A DNA stretch of 14,231 bases from JAENWH01 sp038248745 (GTDB lineage Bacteria > Bacillota > Clostridia > Peptostreptococcales > Anaerovoracaceae): positions 1-14,231 of the forward strand of contig JBBRXC010000032.1 in assembly GCA_038248745.1 (NCBI GenBank). The letters run 5' to 3'. The position numbers were made by a program, and so were the translations under genes. Below, piece after piece: positions 6,515-13,300 of this stretch (position 1 is the first letter of the stretch; every line of letters begins with the position of its first letter). The notes under the pieces are model-generated. The model did not search any database. It was not told the origin of the DNA and saw nothing but the letters and a program-made list of their open reading frames with translations.

Positions 6515-7456
6515 ATGAAGATGGGTATTTTATATGAAGCAACTAGTTTATATATTTGGGGGATTTGGATTTTTGTTGTATTAGCGTTAATGGCTTTTAA
6601 TGAATTTGGCCGTTCAACAAAATGGGGAGGCATTCTACTTTTTTTAATTGTTCCTATCATATTAACTTTTGCTGTTTGGCCAACTACTGCAGCGCCGGGC
6701 AATGAATATGGTACGGGCACTTGGTTTAATTGGGTAAAAACTTATTCTGCTCTTGCGGGATGTCTTGGATTTATGGCCATTCGGTATATTCCATCCTTGG
6801 CAAAAAAGAAATGGGCTTTATGCTTTCCGGCACTTATTTTATCCCTTAATATCCTTGAAGCGGCAATTCGTGATTTTCAATGTTATTCCTATGGCGCATG
6901 GAATGGGGCCTATATCGATAATCTTTGGGTCATGTCAGGTCCGTGGAATATTATGAATGGCATTTCTGGGTTACTGAATATTATCATTATCTGTGGTTGG
7001 TTTGGCATTTTTGTATCGAAAGATAAAACAAAAGATATGATTTGGCCTGATATGATATGGGTTTATGTATTGGCTTATGACTTATGGAATTTTGCCTATA
7101 CCTATAACTGCATCGCTGACCATTCTTTTTATTGTGGTTTAGCACTGCTAATCTCCTGTACGATACCAACTTTCTTTATAAAAAAAGGTGCTTGGTTGCA
7201 GCATCGTGCGCAAACACTGGCTTTGTGGATTATGTTTGTTATGACAGTACCCTCTTTTGCAGATCGACTAGCACCCGTCCCTACTACACATAATCCAACT
7301 GCATTTTTCATTGTAAGTTTGGTTTCTTTAATAGTAAACGCTGCTGTTGCAGGATATCAAATAAATAAGATCATTAAGAAAAAACTGAATCCATTGAAAG
7401 ATGAAATATACATAGATACAAAAGCATATAAACAGGTCATCAAAGAAAATTCTTAA
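6515..7456 (+). CDS. Polytopic membrane protein, DUF5692-type
   Basis: The 313-residue protein is strongly hydrophobic, with about eight or nine membrane segments by eye (roughly 12-30, 38-56, 75-92, 98-113, 145-167, 178-196, 203-222, 232-250, 261-282) and a charged C-terminal tail. There is no signal peptide or known catalytic motif. Recognisable patches are FNEFGRSTKWGG (28-39), FAVWPTTAAPG (52-62), WVKTYSALAG (73-82), LEAAIRDFQC (114-123) and LAYDLWNFAYTYNC (186-199). I recall these as typical of DUF5692, a family of unknown function, and I am fairly but not wholly sure of the match. A GAGAGG site precedes the ATG at 6515; a second ATG at 6521 is possible. As the last gene of the hypB-hypA operon it may be a membrane anchor, a transporter or the redox partner of the Fe-S flavoprotein. 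Confidence 0.8.
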   Translation: MKMGILYEATSLYIWGIWIFVVLALMAFNEFGRSTKWGGILLFLIVPIILTFAVWPTTAAPGNEYGTGTWFNWVKTYSALAGCLGFMAIRYIPSLAKKKWALCFPALILSLNILEAAIRDFQCYSYGAWNGAYIDNLWVMSGPWNIMNGISGLLNIIIICGWFGIFVSKDKTKDMIWPDMIWVYVLAYDLWNFAYTYNCIADHSFYCGLALLISCTIPTFFIKKGAWLQHRAQTLALWIMFVMTVPSFADRLAPVPTTHNPTAFFIVSLVSLIVNAAVAGYQINKIIKKKLNPLKDEIYIDTKAYKQVIKENS

Positions 7457-7479
7457 TTCAACCTTAGATATGCTACTCT

Positions 7480-7537
7480 AATACTGGACCAATTTTCGAG
7501 AATTTCCAATCGAAAACTGGTCCAGTATTTTAATTTC
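7480..7537 (+). terminator. Long hairpin terminator after the hypB-hypA operon
   Basis: Left arm 7480-7499 and right arm 7510-7529 pair over 20 bp with a single mismatch, around a 10-nt loop. The right arm runs into TATTTTAATTT. It lies 24 bp after the membrane-protein stop. The stem is unusually long for a plain terminator. Confidence 0.72.
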
Positions 7538-7640
7538 ATTCCAGCTATGTAAAAATACCATCTTAGAATAAATGCATGGATTTTTTTGTTAGATTCATGA
7601 CATCTTTTCTTTCAATATATACAGTTTTCCCACATAAAAA

Positions 7641-7664
7641 TAGGGGTTTTATGGTATTCCCCTA
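7641..7664. repeat. Inverted repeat TAGGGG/CCCCTA
   Basis: Perfect 6-bp arms enclose 12 bp. The right arm sits where the -35 box of a promoter with TATAAT at 7680-7685 would be, so it could be an operator or activator site. No regulator can be named. Confidence 0.3.
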
Positions 7665-7705
7665 AACCTTCATTTTATTTATAATAAATTGGGATGGTCG
7701 AATCT

Positions 7706-7729
7706 GAAATAATAGGCAGAAATAATAGG
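7706..7729 (+). repeat. Tandem 11-bp direct repeat
   Basis: GAAATAATAGG occurs at 7706-7716 and again at 7719-7729, a 13-bp period. It starts about 20 bp after the TATAAT at 7680-7685 and lies 73 bp before the start of the small membrane protein. Paired direct repeats of this kind often bind a regulator; here that is only an inference. Confidence 0.4.
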
Positions 7730-7802
7730 TTGAATTCCTTGGCATGAAAAAGAAAGGAAATGTATGATTTATCGAATCGATAGATCTTACAAAGGGGAAA
7801 AA

Positions 7803-8075
7803 ATGAAACAGATAAAAGTTGGTAGCATTCTTTTTTTAGGCGGACTTTTAGGCACTCTGACCTTATTTTTTATCGCTTCAAATAAAATAAATTCTCTACT
7901 TCTTCTGCCTTTATCAACAGGTATTCCCCCCAATCCTCTTGTACCACATGATTTAGACCTAAGTATTCTAGATTCTTTAATTAGTATGGGTTTAAAGGTG
8001 CCAGTCTTCATGTTTTTGGCGATTATGTTTCTGGGTTTTTATTTTTTATTATCTGGGTTGGAAAATAAAGCTTAA
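7803..8075 (+). CDS. Small two-helix membrane protein of unknown function
   Basis: I do not recognise this 90-residue protein. It has two hydrophobic stretches, about residues 7-25 (GSILFLGGLLGTLTLFFIAS) and 66-84, joined by a loop rich in Pro, Leu and Asp (STGIPPNPLVPHDLDLS). The predicted shape is a membrane hairpin. The frame opens at 7764, but the ATG at 7803 has AAAGGGG 5 bases before it and removes a charged, unlikely N-terminus. It stands alone between two hairpin terminators, with its own repeat-rich leader, and faces the copper operon head-on. The good ribosome binding site and its own terminator favour a real gene. Confidence 0.65.
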   Translation: MKQIKVGSILFLGGLLGTLTLFFIASNKINSLLLLPLSTGIPPNPLVPHDLDLSILDSLISMGLKVPVFMFLAIMFLGFYFLLSGLENKA

Positions 8076-8090
8076 AAAGCTTTATTTTCC
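8060..8090. terminator. Bidirectional hairpin between convergent genes
   Basis: Left arm 8060-8073 and right arm 8077-8090 are perfect 14-bp complements with a 3-nt AAA loop, overlapping the stop of the small membrane protein. In either direction the inner stem is followed by ATTTTCC, so it can serve both the plus-strand gene and copZ on the minus strand. Confidence 0.65.
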
Positions 8091-8100
8091 AGCTCTTTAC

Positions 8101-8307
8101 TTATAGTACGTCGTAGCCTTCCTCCTCGATGGCAGCCTTGATGCTTTCCAAGTCAACTTTGCTAGAATCAAATTCAACTGCTGCTGTCTTTGATTCCAGG
8201 TCCACTACAACTCCAACAACTCCATCCAACTCTTCTACAGCCTTTGTAACTGCGTGGACACAATGAGAGCATGACATGCCCTCAACATTTAATATTGTTT
8301 TTTCCAT
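8101..8307 (-). CDS. copZ: Copper chaperone CopZ
   Basis: The 68-residue protein is a single heavy-metal-associated (HMA) domain, MEKTILNVEGMSCSHC..., with the Cu(I)-binding CxxC at Cys13 and Cys16 and the family's ending EEEGYDVL. It should carry Cu(I) in the cytoplasm to the CopA pump and to the CsoR repressor. An AAAAGGAGG site lies 8 bases before the chosen ATG. The frame stays open further upstream to 8346, but that extension is encoded by one arm of the large hairpin at 8324-8380 and is not credible. copZ is the last gene of the csoR-copA-copZ operon, and its ribosome binding site abuts that hairpin. Confidence 0.93.
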   Translation of the reverse strand: MEKTILNVEGMSCSHCVHAVTKAVEELDGVVGVVVDLESKTAAVEFDSSKVDLESIKAAIEEEGYDVL

Positions 8308-8323
8308 TTTATTTTCCTCCTTT

Positions 8324-8380
8324 TCAGCTAGGGCCTGGTGGCGCACTTTTGGCCAAAGTGCGCCACCAGGCCCTAGCTGA
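8324..8380. repeat. 57-bp perfect GC-rich palindrome between copA and copZ
   Basis: Arms 8324-8349 and 8355-8380 are perfect 26-bp complements around a 5-nt TGGCC loop. The arms include GGGCCTGGTGGCGCAC and are far more GC-rich than the neighbouring DNA. The palindrome fills almost the whole gap between the copA stop (8384) and the copZ ribosome binding site. On the operon strand it is followed by AAAGGAGG, not a T tract, so it is not a standard terminator. It could be a dispersed palindromic repeat or an RNA stability element. Confidence 0.85.
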
Positions 8381-8383
8381 TAA

Positions 8384-10627
8384 TCACGGCTTAAATCGTT
8401 TAAGCCTCAATGCATTGGTAACAACGGATACTGAGCTGAGGGACATGGCAGCTGCAGCGAATATTGGATTGAGCAGAGGACCTCCAAATATATGAAGCAA
8501 TCCTGCAGCGATTGGAATACCTATAACATTATAGCCAAAGGCCCAAAAAAGATTCTGTTTAATGTTTCGAATGGTACTTTTACTCAGTTGTATAGCGGTT
8601 GCTACATCCATTAGGTCACTTCTCATCAGGACGATATCCGCCGACTCAATGGCCACGTCGGTACCTGACCCAATTGCAATTCCTATATCTGCCTGAGCAA
8701 GAGCTGGCGCATCATTGATGCCGTCCCCCACCATTGCTACTTTCTTTCCTTCTGCTTGAAGTTTTTTTACCTCATTTGCTTTATCTTGAGGCAATACCTC
8801 TGCAAGAACATGGGTAATGCCAACCTGCCTAGCAATGGCATTTGCTGTTTTTCTATTATCTCCCGTGATCATGGCCACATCAATTCCCATGGCTTGGAGC
8901 TTTTCAACGGCTTTCCTGCTGTTTTCCTTCACAACATCAGCCACTGCGATAATTCCTGACAATTCTTGGTTCATCGCCATATACATAGGCGTTTTACCCT
9001 CTTCTGCAAAACTGTCGGATTGCTCTTCCAAGACGGAAAGAGAGATATTTCTTTGCTCCATCAATTTCCGATTACCGAGCAAAACATGGATTCCATTTAA
9101 TTCAACTTCAATGCCATAACCGGGGATTGCTTCGAATTGATCCAAATTGATGAAGTCAAGACCACTTTTTTCTGCTTCTTTAACGATCGCTTCACCCAAC
9201 GGATGCTCCGATCCTTTTTCTGCCGAAGCTGCGATTTGAATTAGTTGATCTCTGGAAACACCGCCAACAGTTATAACATCTGTGACTTCAGGTTTTCCCT
9301 CTGTTAAGGTCCCCGTTTTATCAAAGATAATGGCATTAATTTTATGAGTGGTCTCAAGTGCTTCCCCACCCTTTATTAGAATCCCATACTCGGCGCCTTT
9401 TCCGGTTCCCACCATGATGGCCGTAGGCGTAGCCAGTCCCAGTGCACAAGGGCAGGCTATTACTAAAATAGCTATAAAAACCGTCAGAGAAAACAACAGA
9501 GATTCCCCGCTGATAAACCAGGCCAAAAATGCGACGACGGCTATGCCAAATACAATAGGAACAAAATACCCAGATACGATATCCGCCATTTGTGCGATAG
9601 GGGCCTTGGAGCCTTGGGCTTCTTCCACCAGTTTTATAATCTGGGCGAGAGCCGTATCCCCACCTACTTTTGTCGCCTTAAATTTAATCATGCCGTTTTT
9701 ATTAATACTGGCGGCATAAACTTGGTCTCCTGATTTTTTGTCCACCGGCATACTTTCACCGGTAAGCATTGATTCATCAATCGACGTATTTCCTTCTAAA
9801 ATTACGCCATCAACTGGAATTTTTTCTCCCGGTTTGACCAAGATGGTATGACCAATTTCAACTTCTTCGATGGGTACGACAAATTCCTGTCCATCTTTTA
9901 TAACAATAGCCGTCTTCGGTGCAAGCCCCATCAGCTTTTTTATAGCTTCAGAAGTTTTACCTTTCGATACAGCTTCCAGCGTTTTGCCTAAAAGAATTAA
10001 CGTAATAATCACCCCTGCTGTTTCAAAGTACAACCCTTCCACCGCAGCAAATTCTCCAATACTGATCTGATAAACCGAAAAAAGACTATAAGTTATGGCA
10101 GCCGTAGTACCCATTGCAATCAAGGAATCCATATTAGGGCTTCCGTTAAAGATCGCTTTGTAACCAACAACGTAGAACCTGTGGCCGGCAATAACAATCG
10201 GTATGGTTAATGCAAGGAGAACAAGTGCATAATTTAATGGGTATTGCATGGGATCAATACTCTTTGGCATTGGAAAATTAAGCCCCTTAATCATGGAACC
10301 CATGGCAATATACAGCAGTGGTACAGCAAATAAAGCAGATACAATAAACTTTGTCCAAAGAGTTTTAATTTCCTTTTCTTTGGATAGTTTGTCTTCGTCT
10401 ACTATCTTTTTTTCTTTTATATCCTCCGCTCCGTAACCGGTTTTAGATATTTTTTCCTTGATTAGTGTGATGTCTGTTTGTGAAGGATCATAGGAGATGG
10501 TTGCCTTTTCTGTGGCCAAATTCACTGCAACTTCTGATACCCCCTCCATTTTCCCAACAACTTTCTCTATTCGGGCAGAACACGATGCACAGGTCATTCC
10601 TGTTATTTTAAGTGTTTCTTTCTTCAT
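8384..10627 (-). CDS. copA: Cu(I)-exporting P1B-type ATPase CopA
   Basis: The 747-residue protein pumps Cu(I) out of the cell using ATP. It has one N-terminal HMA domain with CxxC (Cys13, Cys16), about eight membrane segments, TGES of the actuator domain (289-292), the copper-translocating CPC (392-394), the phosphorylated Asp436 in DKTGTLT, His475-Pro476 of the nucleotide domain, TGDNRKTA (588-595), GDGINDAP (634-641), and the Cu-specific Tyr699-Asn700 and MSLSSVSVV (728-736) in the last helices. These mark the P1B-1 (Cu+/Ag+) class. The length is normal for a one-HMA bacterial CopA. It starts 43 bp after csoR with a GGAATGGGG element before the ATG, and is followed by the hairpin and copZ. 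Copper induction through CsoR is expected. Confidence 0.96.
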   Translation of the reverse strand: MKKETLKITGMTCASCSARIEKVVGKMEGVSEVAVNLATEKATISYDPSQTDITLIKEKISKTGYGAEDIKEKKIVDEDKLSKEKEIKTLWTKFIVSALFAVPLLYIAMGSMIKGLNFPMPKSIDPMQYPLNYALVLLALTIPIVIAGHRFYVVGYKAIFNGSPNMDSLIAMGTTAAITYSLFSVYQISIGEFAAVEGLYFETAGVIITLILLGKTLEAVSKGKTSEAIKKLMGLAPKTAIVIKDGQEFVVPIEEVEIGHTILVKPGEKIPVDGVILEGNTSIDESMLTGESMPVDKKSGDQVYAASINKNGMIKFKATKVGGDTALAQIIKLVEEAQGSKAPIAQMADIVSGYFVPIVFGIAVVAFLAWFISGESLLFSLTVFIAILVIACPCALGLATPTAIMVGTGKGAEYGILIKGGEALETTHKINAIIFDKTGTLTEGKPEVTDVITVGGVSRDQLIQIAASAEKGSEHPLGEAIVKEAEKSGLDFINLDQFEAIPGYGIEVELNGIHVLLGNRKLMEQRNISLSVLEEQSDSFAEEGKTPMYMAMNQELSGIIAVADVVKENSRKAVEKLQAMGIDVAMITGDNRKTANAIARQVGITHVLAEVLPQDKANEVKKLQAEGKKVAMVGDGINDAPALAQADIGIAIGSGTDVAIESADIVLMRSDLMDVATAIQLSKSTIRNIKQNLFWAFGYNVIGIPIAAGLLHIFGGPLLNPIFAAAAMSLSSVSVVTNALRLKRFKP

Positions 10628-10670
10628 AATACCCCATTCCCTTCTGCTATATCTGCTGTTTTCATATGTC

Positions 10671-10949
10671 TTACAGCATTTTTCCTATGGTAACGATTAA
10701 TTCATCAATGATTTCATCTTCCCCTGCCTGAATTTTTTCTACCAGACATCCTCTTATGTGATTTTCCAAAACTAATTTGCTCACGGAATCTAGGGCGGCC
10801 TGTGCTGCAGAAATCTGAACAAGCACATCATTGCAATAGGTGTCTTTCTCAATCATTCCTTTGATGCCGCGAACTTGTCCTTCAATCCGATTTAACCTGA
10901 TAACTAGGTTTGATTTTAATTTATCTTCTCTTATAGTGATTTTATTCAT
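10671..10949 (-). CDS. csoR: Copper-sensing repressor CsoR
   Basis: This 92-residue all-helical protein of the CsoR/RcnR family (DUF156) has the Cu(I) ligand set Cys39 (TYCNDVL), His64 (ENHIRGC) and Cys68, matching the C-H-C pattern of copper-type CsoR rather than the nickel-type pattern of RcnR. It also has the family's RLNRIEGQVRGIKGMIE (18-34) and the AAQAALD segment (48-54). CsoR leaves its operator when it binds Cu(I), switching on the operon. It is the first gene, with GGAGG before the ATG, and a CsoR-type palindrome overlaps the promoter just upstream. The order csoR-copA-copZ supports copper efflux control. Confidence 0.95.
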   Translation of the reverse strand: MNKITIREDKLKSNLVIRLNRIEGQVRGIKGMIEKDTYCNDVLVQISAAQAALDSVSKLVLENHIRGCLVEKIQAGEDEIIDELIVTIGKML

Positions 10950-10975
10950 TACACATTCCTCCTTCAGTTCTATTA

Positions 10976-11004
10976 TATATTATACCCCCACTGGGTATAA
11001 TATA
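10976..11004 (-). promoter_or_regulatory. CsoR operator overlapping the csoR-copA-copZ promoter
   Basis: TATATTATACCC (10976-10987) and its exact complement (10993-11004) flank CCACT. The TATACCC...GGGTATA core is the typical CsoR binding pattern. TATAAT boxes on the minus strand lie inside it at 10979-10984 and 10972-10977, so bound CsoR would block RNA polymerase. I could not fix a single -35 box. Confidence 0.75.
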
Positions 11005-11023
11005 ATCAGATTGAAGGAAATTT

Positions 11024-11179
11024 TTATTCTGTGACGGTTATATGGCTGTTGATCATCCCCATCCAGCAGCTGAATGGAACCGTTCCACTTTCCGTCGGTG
11101 TAAATTCAATGATGTTTTTTCCCGGTTCCAATGGTTTTTCTATATTATAGGCCGGAATAAGGATGGTATTGTTGCATCC
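11024..11179 (-). pseudogene. Cupredoxin-like C-terminal remnant of the broken TauE/SafE fusion
   Basis: In a frame different from the membrane core, the minus strand reads GCNNTILIPAYNIEKPLEPG and continues to PFSCWMGMINSHITVTE before the stop at 11024. This looks like the end of a plastocyanin-like metal domain, with Cys and Met ligands in CWMGM. It lacks a start codon and the first half of the domain. It joins the core near 11179-11184 after an apparent deletion and frame change. In intact clostridial relatives this domain follows the TauE/SafE core, from my memory of the family. Confidence 0.65.
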
Positions 11180-11907
11180 TGTAACCCGTCGATTATTTCA
11201 GCGGTAGCCTCAGACTCTTTCTCCTCACTCTGTGAAAATCCAAGGAAGGGAATGCTTAACTGATGTCCGGATAAAGACATGCCGTTGCTGAACATAAATA
11301 CACCTAAAATCATCGCCAATATGGCACTTGCCGTCATCATTCTTCCAGTGAACTTCTTCGTTAAAATAGAACTCAAAGCGCCTAGACCAAACATCTGTGG
11401 AACGGTTCCTAGGCTAAAGGCCATCATTGCCAATGCACCTTTTACAGGATCTCTCGTTGAAAGTGCATAAAGTTGCATGGCCTGCAGGGATCCACAAGGC
11501 ATCAGTTCATTTAAAATACCAACATAAAAAGGGCTATTGCTCTGTTTTTTCTCATTAATTGTAGCAGCAAATATTTGTGGCATTCTTGGGGTAAACCGAC
11601 GAAGGGATGGAAATATATTCAACATATTCGGCCTTATAATCACCATAAATACCCCAGCGACTATTGCCACAATACCTTTTCCTGCACCATAAAGACTGAA
11701 AACTGACCCCAGCGCCCCTACAATACCACCGATGATGGTATAAGAAATGACTCTGCCGGCATTATATAATATTTCTGGTCTAAGGTTTGCGATTATTTTC
11801 TTGTCAGCAGAACTTTCAAGTTGTCCAGAAATATTCTGCCTCTTTGAAATACATTGGGAGAGGTTTATCCCACCGCACATGGCGATGCAATGAACAGATG
11901 TCAGCAA
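11140..11907 (-). CDS. TauE/SafE (DsbD_2-like) membrane core, probably a fragment of a broken fusion gene
   Basis: The open frame encodes 255 residues with about five clear membrane segments and the family motifs SVHCIAMCGG (4-13) and ELMPCGSLQ (134-142), as in sulfite exporter/UreH-like TauE/SafE proteins that handle copper or cytochrome assembly. The only start in frame is a TTG at 11907 in the middle of the first helix; the frame stays open to 11931 (reading TGVLFAIGLL) with no good start. The last residues, DATIPSLFRPII, are out of frame with the cupredoxin remnant encoded by overlapping DNA. The HMA domain usually fused in front sits as a separate frame at 11955-12185. I judge the gene disrupted. 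A translated shortened protein is possible but less likely. Confidence 0.6.
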   Translation of the reverse strand: MLTSVHCIAMCGGINLSQCISKRQNISGQLESSADKKIIANLRPEILYNAGRVISYTIIGGIVGALGSVFSLYGAGKGIVAIVAGVFMVIIRPNMLNIFPSLRRFTPRMPQIFAATINEKKQSNSPFYVGILNELMPCGSLQAMQLYALSTRDPVKGALAMMAFSLGTVPQMFGLGALSSILTKKFTGRMMTASAILAMILGVFMFSNGMSLSGHQLSIPFLGFSQSEEKESEATAEIIDGLQDATIPSLFRPII

Positions 11908-11954
11908 ACCTATTGCAAATAGTACTCCTGTTCATTTGCACTGTTCCTATTGGA

Positions 11955-12185
11955 TTATTCTGGATTGATAATGGTATAACCAAGTTTTTCAACTAACTTT
12001 TCAATAGATGCGAAACGAATGACACTTGAATCAAAGGTAATATTCGCAGTACTATTTGAGTAATTCACTTTTATGCTGATGATCCCCTTGGTGTTTTTAA
12101 ATTCTCTTTCAATTTTATTTTGGCAATTCACACAGGTCATGCCTGCTATTTTAAATGTTCTTGTGGTTAATCCCGATCCCATCAT
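11955..12185 (-). CDS. HMA-domain protein, likely the cut-off N-terminus of the TauE/SafE fusion
   Basis: The 76-residue frame is a single heavy-metal-associated domain with GMTCVNC (15-21, metal Cys18 and Cys21) and the ending EKLGYTIINPE. It has a strong AAAGGAG site 4 bases before the ATG, so it can be translated and could still bind Cu(I). In related clostridial proteins an HMA domain is joined by a short linker to the TauE/SafE core. Here a TAA ends the frame at 11955, and the core frame opens only 23 bp later in another phase. It therefore looks like the surviving first domain of a decayed gene, though it could serve as a second CopZ-like chaperone. Confidence 0.7.
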   Translation of the reverse strand: MMGSGLTTRTFKIAGMTCVNCQNKIEREFKNTKGIISIKVNYSNSTANITFDSSVIRFASIEKLVEKLGYTIINPE

Positions 12186-12286
12186 AGATCTCCTTTCAAT
12201 TGTTTAATAAATAAATTCTAATGAAAAGATATGGAGATATTGTGTAGAATCATTATTTTTATATACATTTACTGGATTCTCTCATA

Positions 12287-12315
12287 TTGCAGAAAACCTA
12301 GTAATATGATAAAAT
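12287..12315 (+). promoter_or_regulatory. Promoter of the Rrf2 pair
   Basis: TTGCAG (12287-12292) is followed after 17 bp by TAAAAT (12310-12315). A start near 12322 leaves a leader of about 22 nt before the first Rrf2 gene. The short leader leaves room for autoregulation near the -10 box, but I see no clear IscR-type site. Confidence 0.5.
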
Positions 12316-12343
12316 ATGTAGAAAATAGAAAGGGGTGGGCAAA

Positions 12344-12775
12344 ATGAAAATCTCCACAAAAGGAAGATATGGCCTTGAAGCGCTGCTAGACATGGCTATC
12401 CACAGTGATGGCACCCCTATGAATATTAGAAGCATTTCAGCTCGACAGGGGATTCCGGTGAAATATTTGGAACAAATTTTTGGTACGCTGAAACGAAGCG
12501 GCATCATTCAAAGTGTCCGCGGCGCCCAAGGCGGTTATCTCCTGGCAGACGAATCACATAAGATTTCGGTTTGTCAAATTCTCAGCACACTAGAAGGGCC
12601 CTTATCCCCGGTTGCTTGTGTGGTGTGTGGGCGGAGCTCAGTCTGTACACAATATAACCTCTGCGTAACCAGAATTTTTTGGCGCAGCCTAATGGAAGAA
12701 CTGATTCGGGTTACCGAAGACGTCACGTTGGCTGATTTAGTGAAAAGCTATAAAACGTTCACAAAGTTTTATTGA
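12344..12775 (+). CDS. Rrf2-family regulator with IscR-like cysteine spacing
   Basis: The 143-residue protein starts MKISTKGRYGLEALLDMAIH, the typical Rrf2 N-terminus, with a winged helix over residues 1-70 that includes RGAQGGYLL (59-67). Cysteines at 92, 95, 101 and 107 include the C-x5-C-x5-C spacing with which IscR holds its Fe-S cluster, so it may sense iron-sulfur status or oxidative and nitrosative stress. A GTG at 12335 is in frame, but the ATG at 12344 gives the conserved start and is well spaced from AGGGGTGG. It is followed 40 bp later by a second Rrf2 gene in the same operon. No isc or suf gene follows, so it is not certain to be IscR itself. Confidence 0.88.
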   Translation: MKISTKGRYGLEALLDMAIHSDGTPMNIRSISARQGIPVKYLEQIFGTLKRSGIIQSVRGAQGGYLLADESHKISVCQILSTLEGPLSPVACVVCGRSSVCTQYNLCVTRIFWRSLMEELIRVTEDVTLADLVKSYKTFTKFY

Positions 12776-12815
12776 TAGAAAGTTGTATCTCATAATCCAA
12801 AGAAAGAGGTTTTTT

Positions 12816-13259
12816 ATGAAGGTCTCCACAAAAGGAAGATATGGACTAAGAGCAATGGTTGACCTAGCGATTCATTCGGCAGAAGGACATGTTGCTTTGC
12901 ATACCATAGCCGACCGTCAAGAAGTCTCAGCGAACTACCTAGAGCAAGTCTTTTCAACTTTGCTTAAAGCAGGTCTAGTGAAAAGTATAAAAGGTGCACA
13001 AGGTGGTTATATGCTGGTCATGCCACCGTCCCAAATAACATTGGGAATGATACTACGGGCACTAGAAGGCAACATGGTAGTGGTGGATGAATCCGAAAAC
13101 GATGTAGAAGACAAAAGCGTTCAACAATGTATCCACTTGATGGTTTGGGACGTAATGACAGAAACCATAAACAAAATGGTGGACCAAGTAACATTAGAGG
13201 ACTTAGTGAATGAGTCCCGGAACTTGACTGGAATAGAGACCTCGGTTTATAACATTTGA
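12816..13259 (+). CDS. Rrf2-family regulator, CymR-like
   Basis: The 147-residue protein begins MKVSTKGRYGLRAMVDLAIH and keeps the Rrf2 winged helix with KGAQGGYML (59-67). It has a single cysteine (Cys105) and so no Fe-S site, like CymR, the repressor of cysteine and sulfur genes in Firmicutes that works in complex with cysteine synthase CysK. The ATG at 12816 follows AAAGAGG at a 6-base distance; an upstream in-frame ATG at 12783 would add an unlikely basic leader. A metY remnant and a possible cysK start follow on the same strand, which supports a role in cysteine metabolism. The exact name is inferred. Confidence 0.85.
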   Translation: MKVSTKGRYGLRAMVDLAIHSAEGHVALHTIADRQEVSANYLEQVFSTLLKAGLVKSIKGAQGGYMLVMPPSQITLGMILRALEGNMVVVDESENDVEDKSVQQCIHLMVWDVMTETINKMVDQVTLEDLVNESRNLTGIETSVYNI

Positions 13260-13300
13260 AGCCACTATAATTTTTTAATCTTAAAGCATAGTAAAACGAT

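Larger units (their letters stand above)
7538..7802. other. Intergenic region with repeats and a possible promoter, no gene seen
   Basis: No convincing coding frame is present on either strand. The stretch holds an inverted repeat TAGGGG/CCCCTA at 7641-7664, a TATAAT at 7680-7685 without a good -35 box, two copies of an 11-bp direct repeat at 7706-7729, and a TATCGA-A-TCGATA palindrome at 7770-7782. All lie ahead of the small membrane protein and probably control it. Confidence 0.5.

Noticed and set aside
2724..7456. A [NiFe]-hydrogenase maturation locus
   Set aside because: No large or small hydrogenase subunit and no HypC, HypD, HypE or HypF is present in the window.
7480..7529. GntR operator, because the hairpin contains TGGTCCA and TGGACCA
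   Set aside because: The half-site order and spacing differ from the 2508-2520 operator and the position after the last gene fits a terminator better.
8308..8495. Open frames running through the copA-copZ hairpin on both strands
   Set aside because: They are made by the palindrome itself. The minus one is the extended copZ frame and the plus one has no ribosome binding site and runs opposite copA.
8756..10070. Several plus-strand open frames of 60-120 codons
   Set aside because: All lie antisense to copA and are shadows of its codons.
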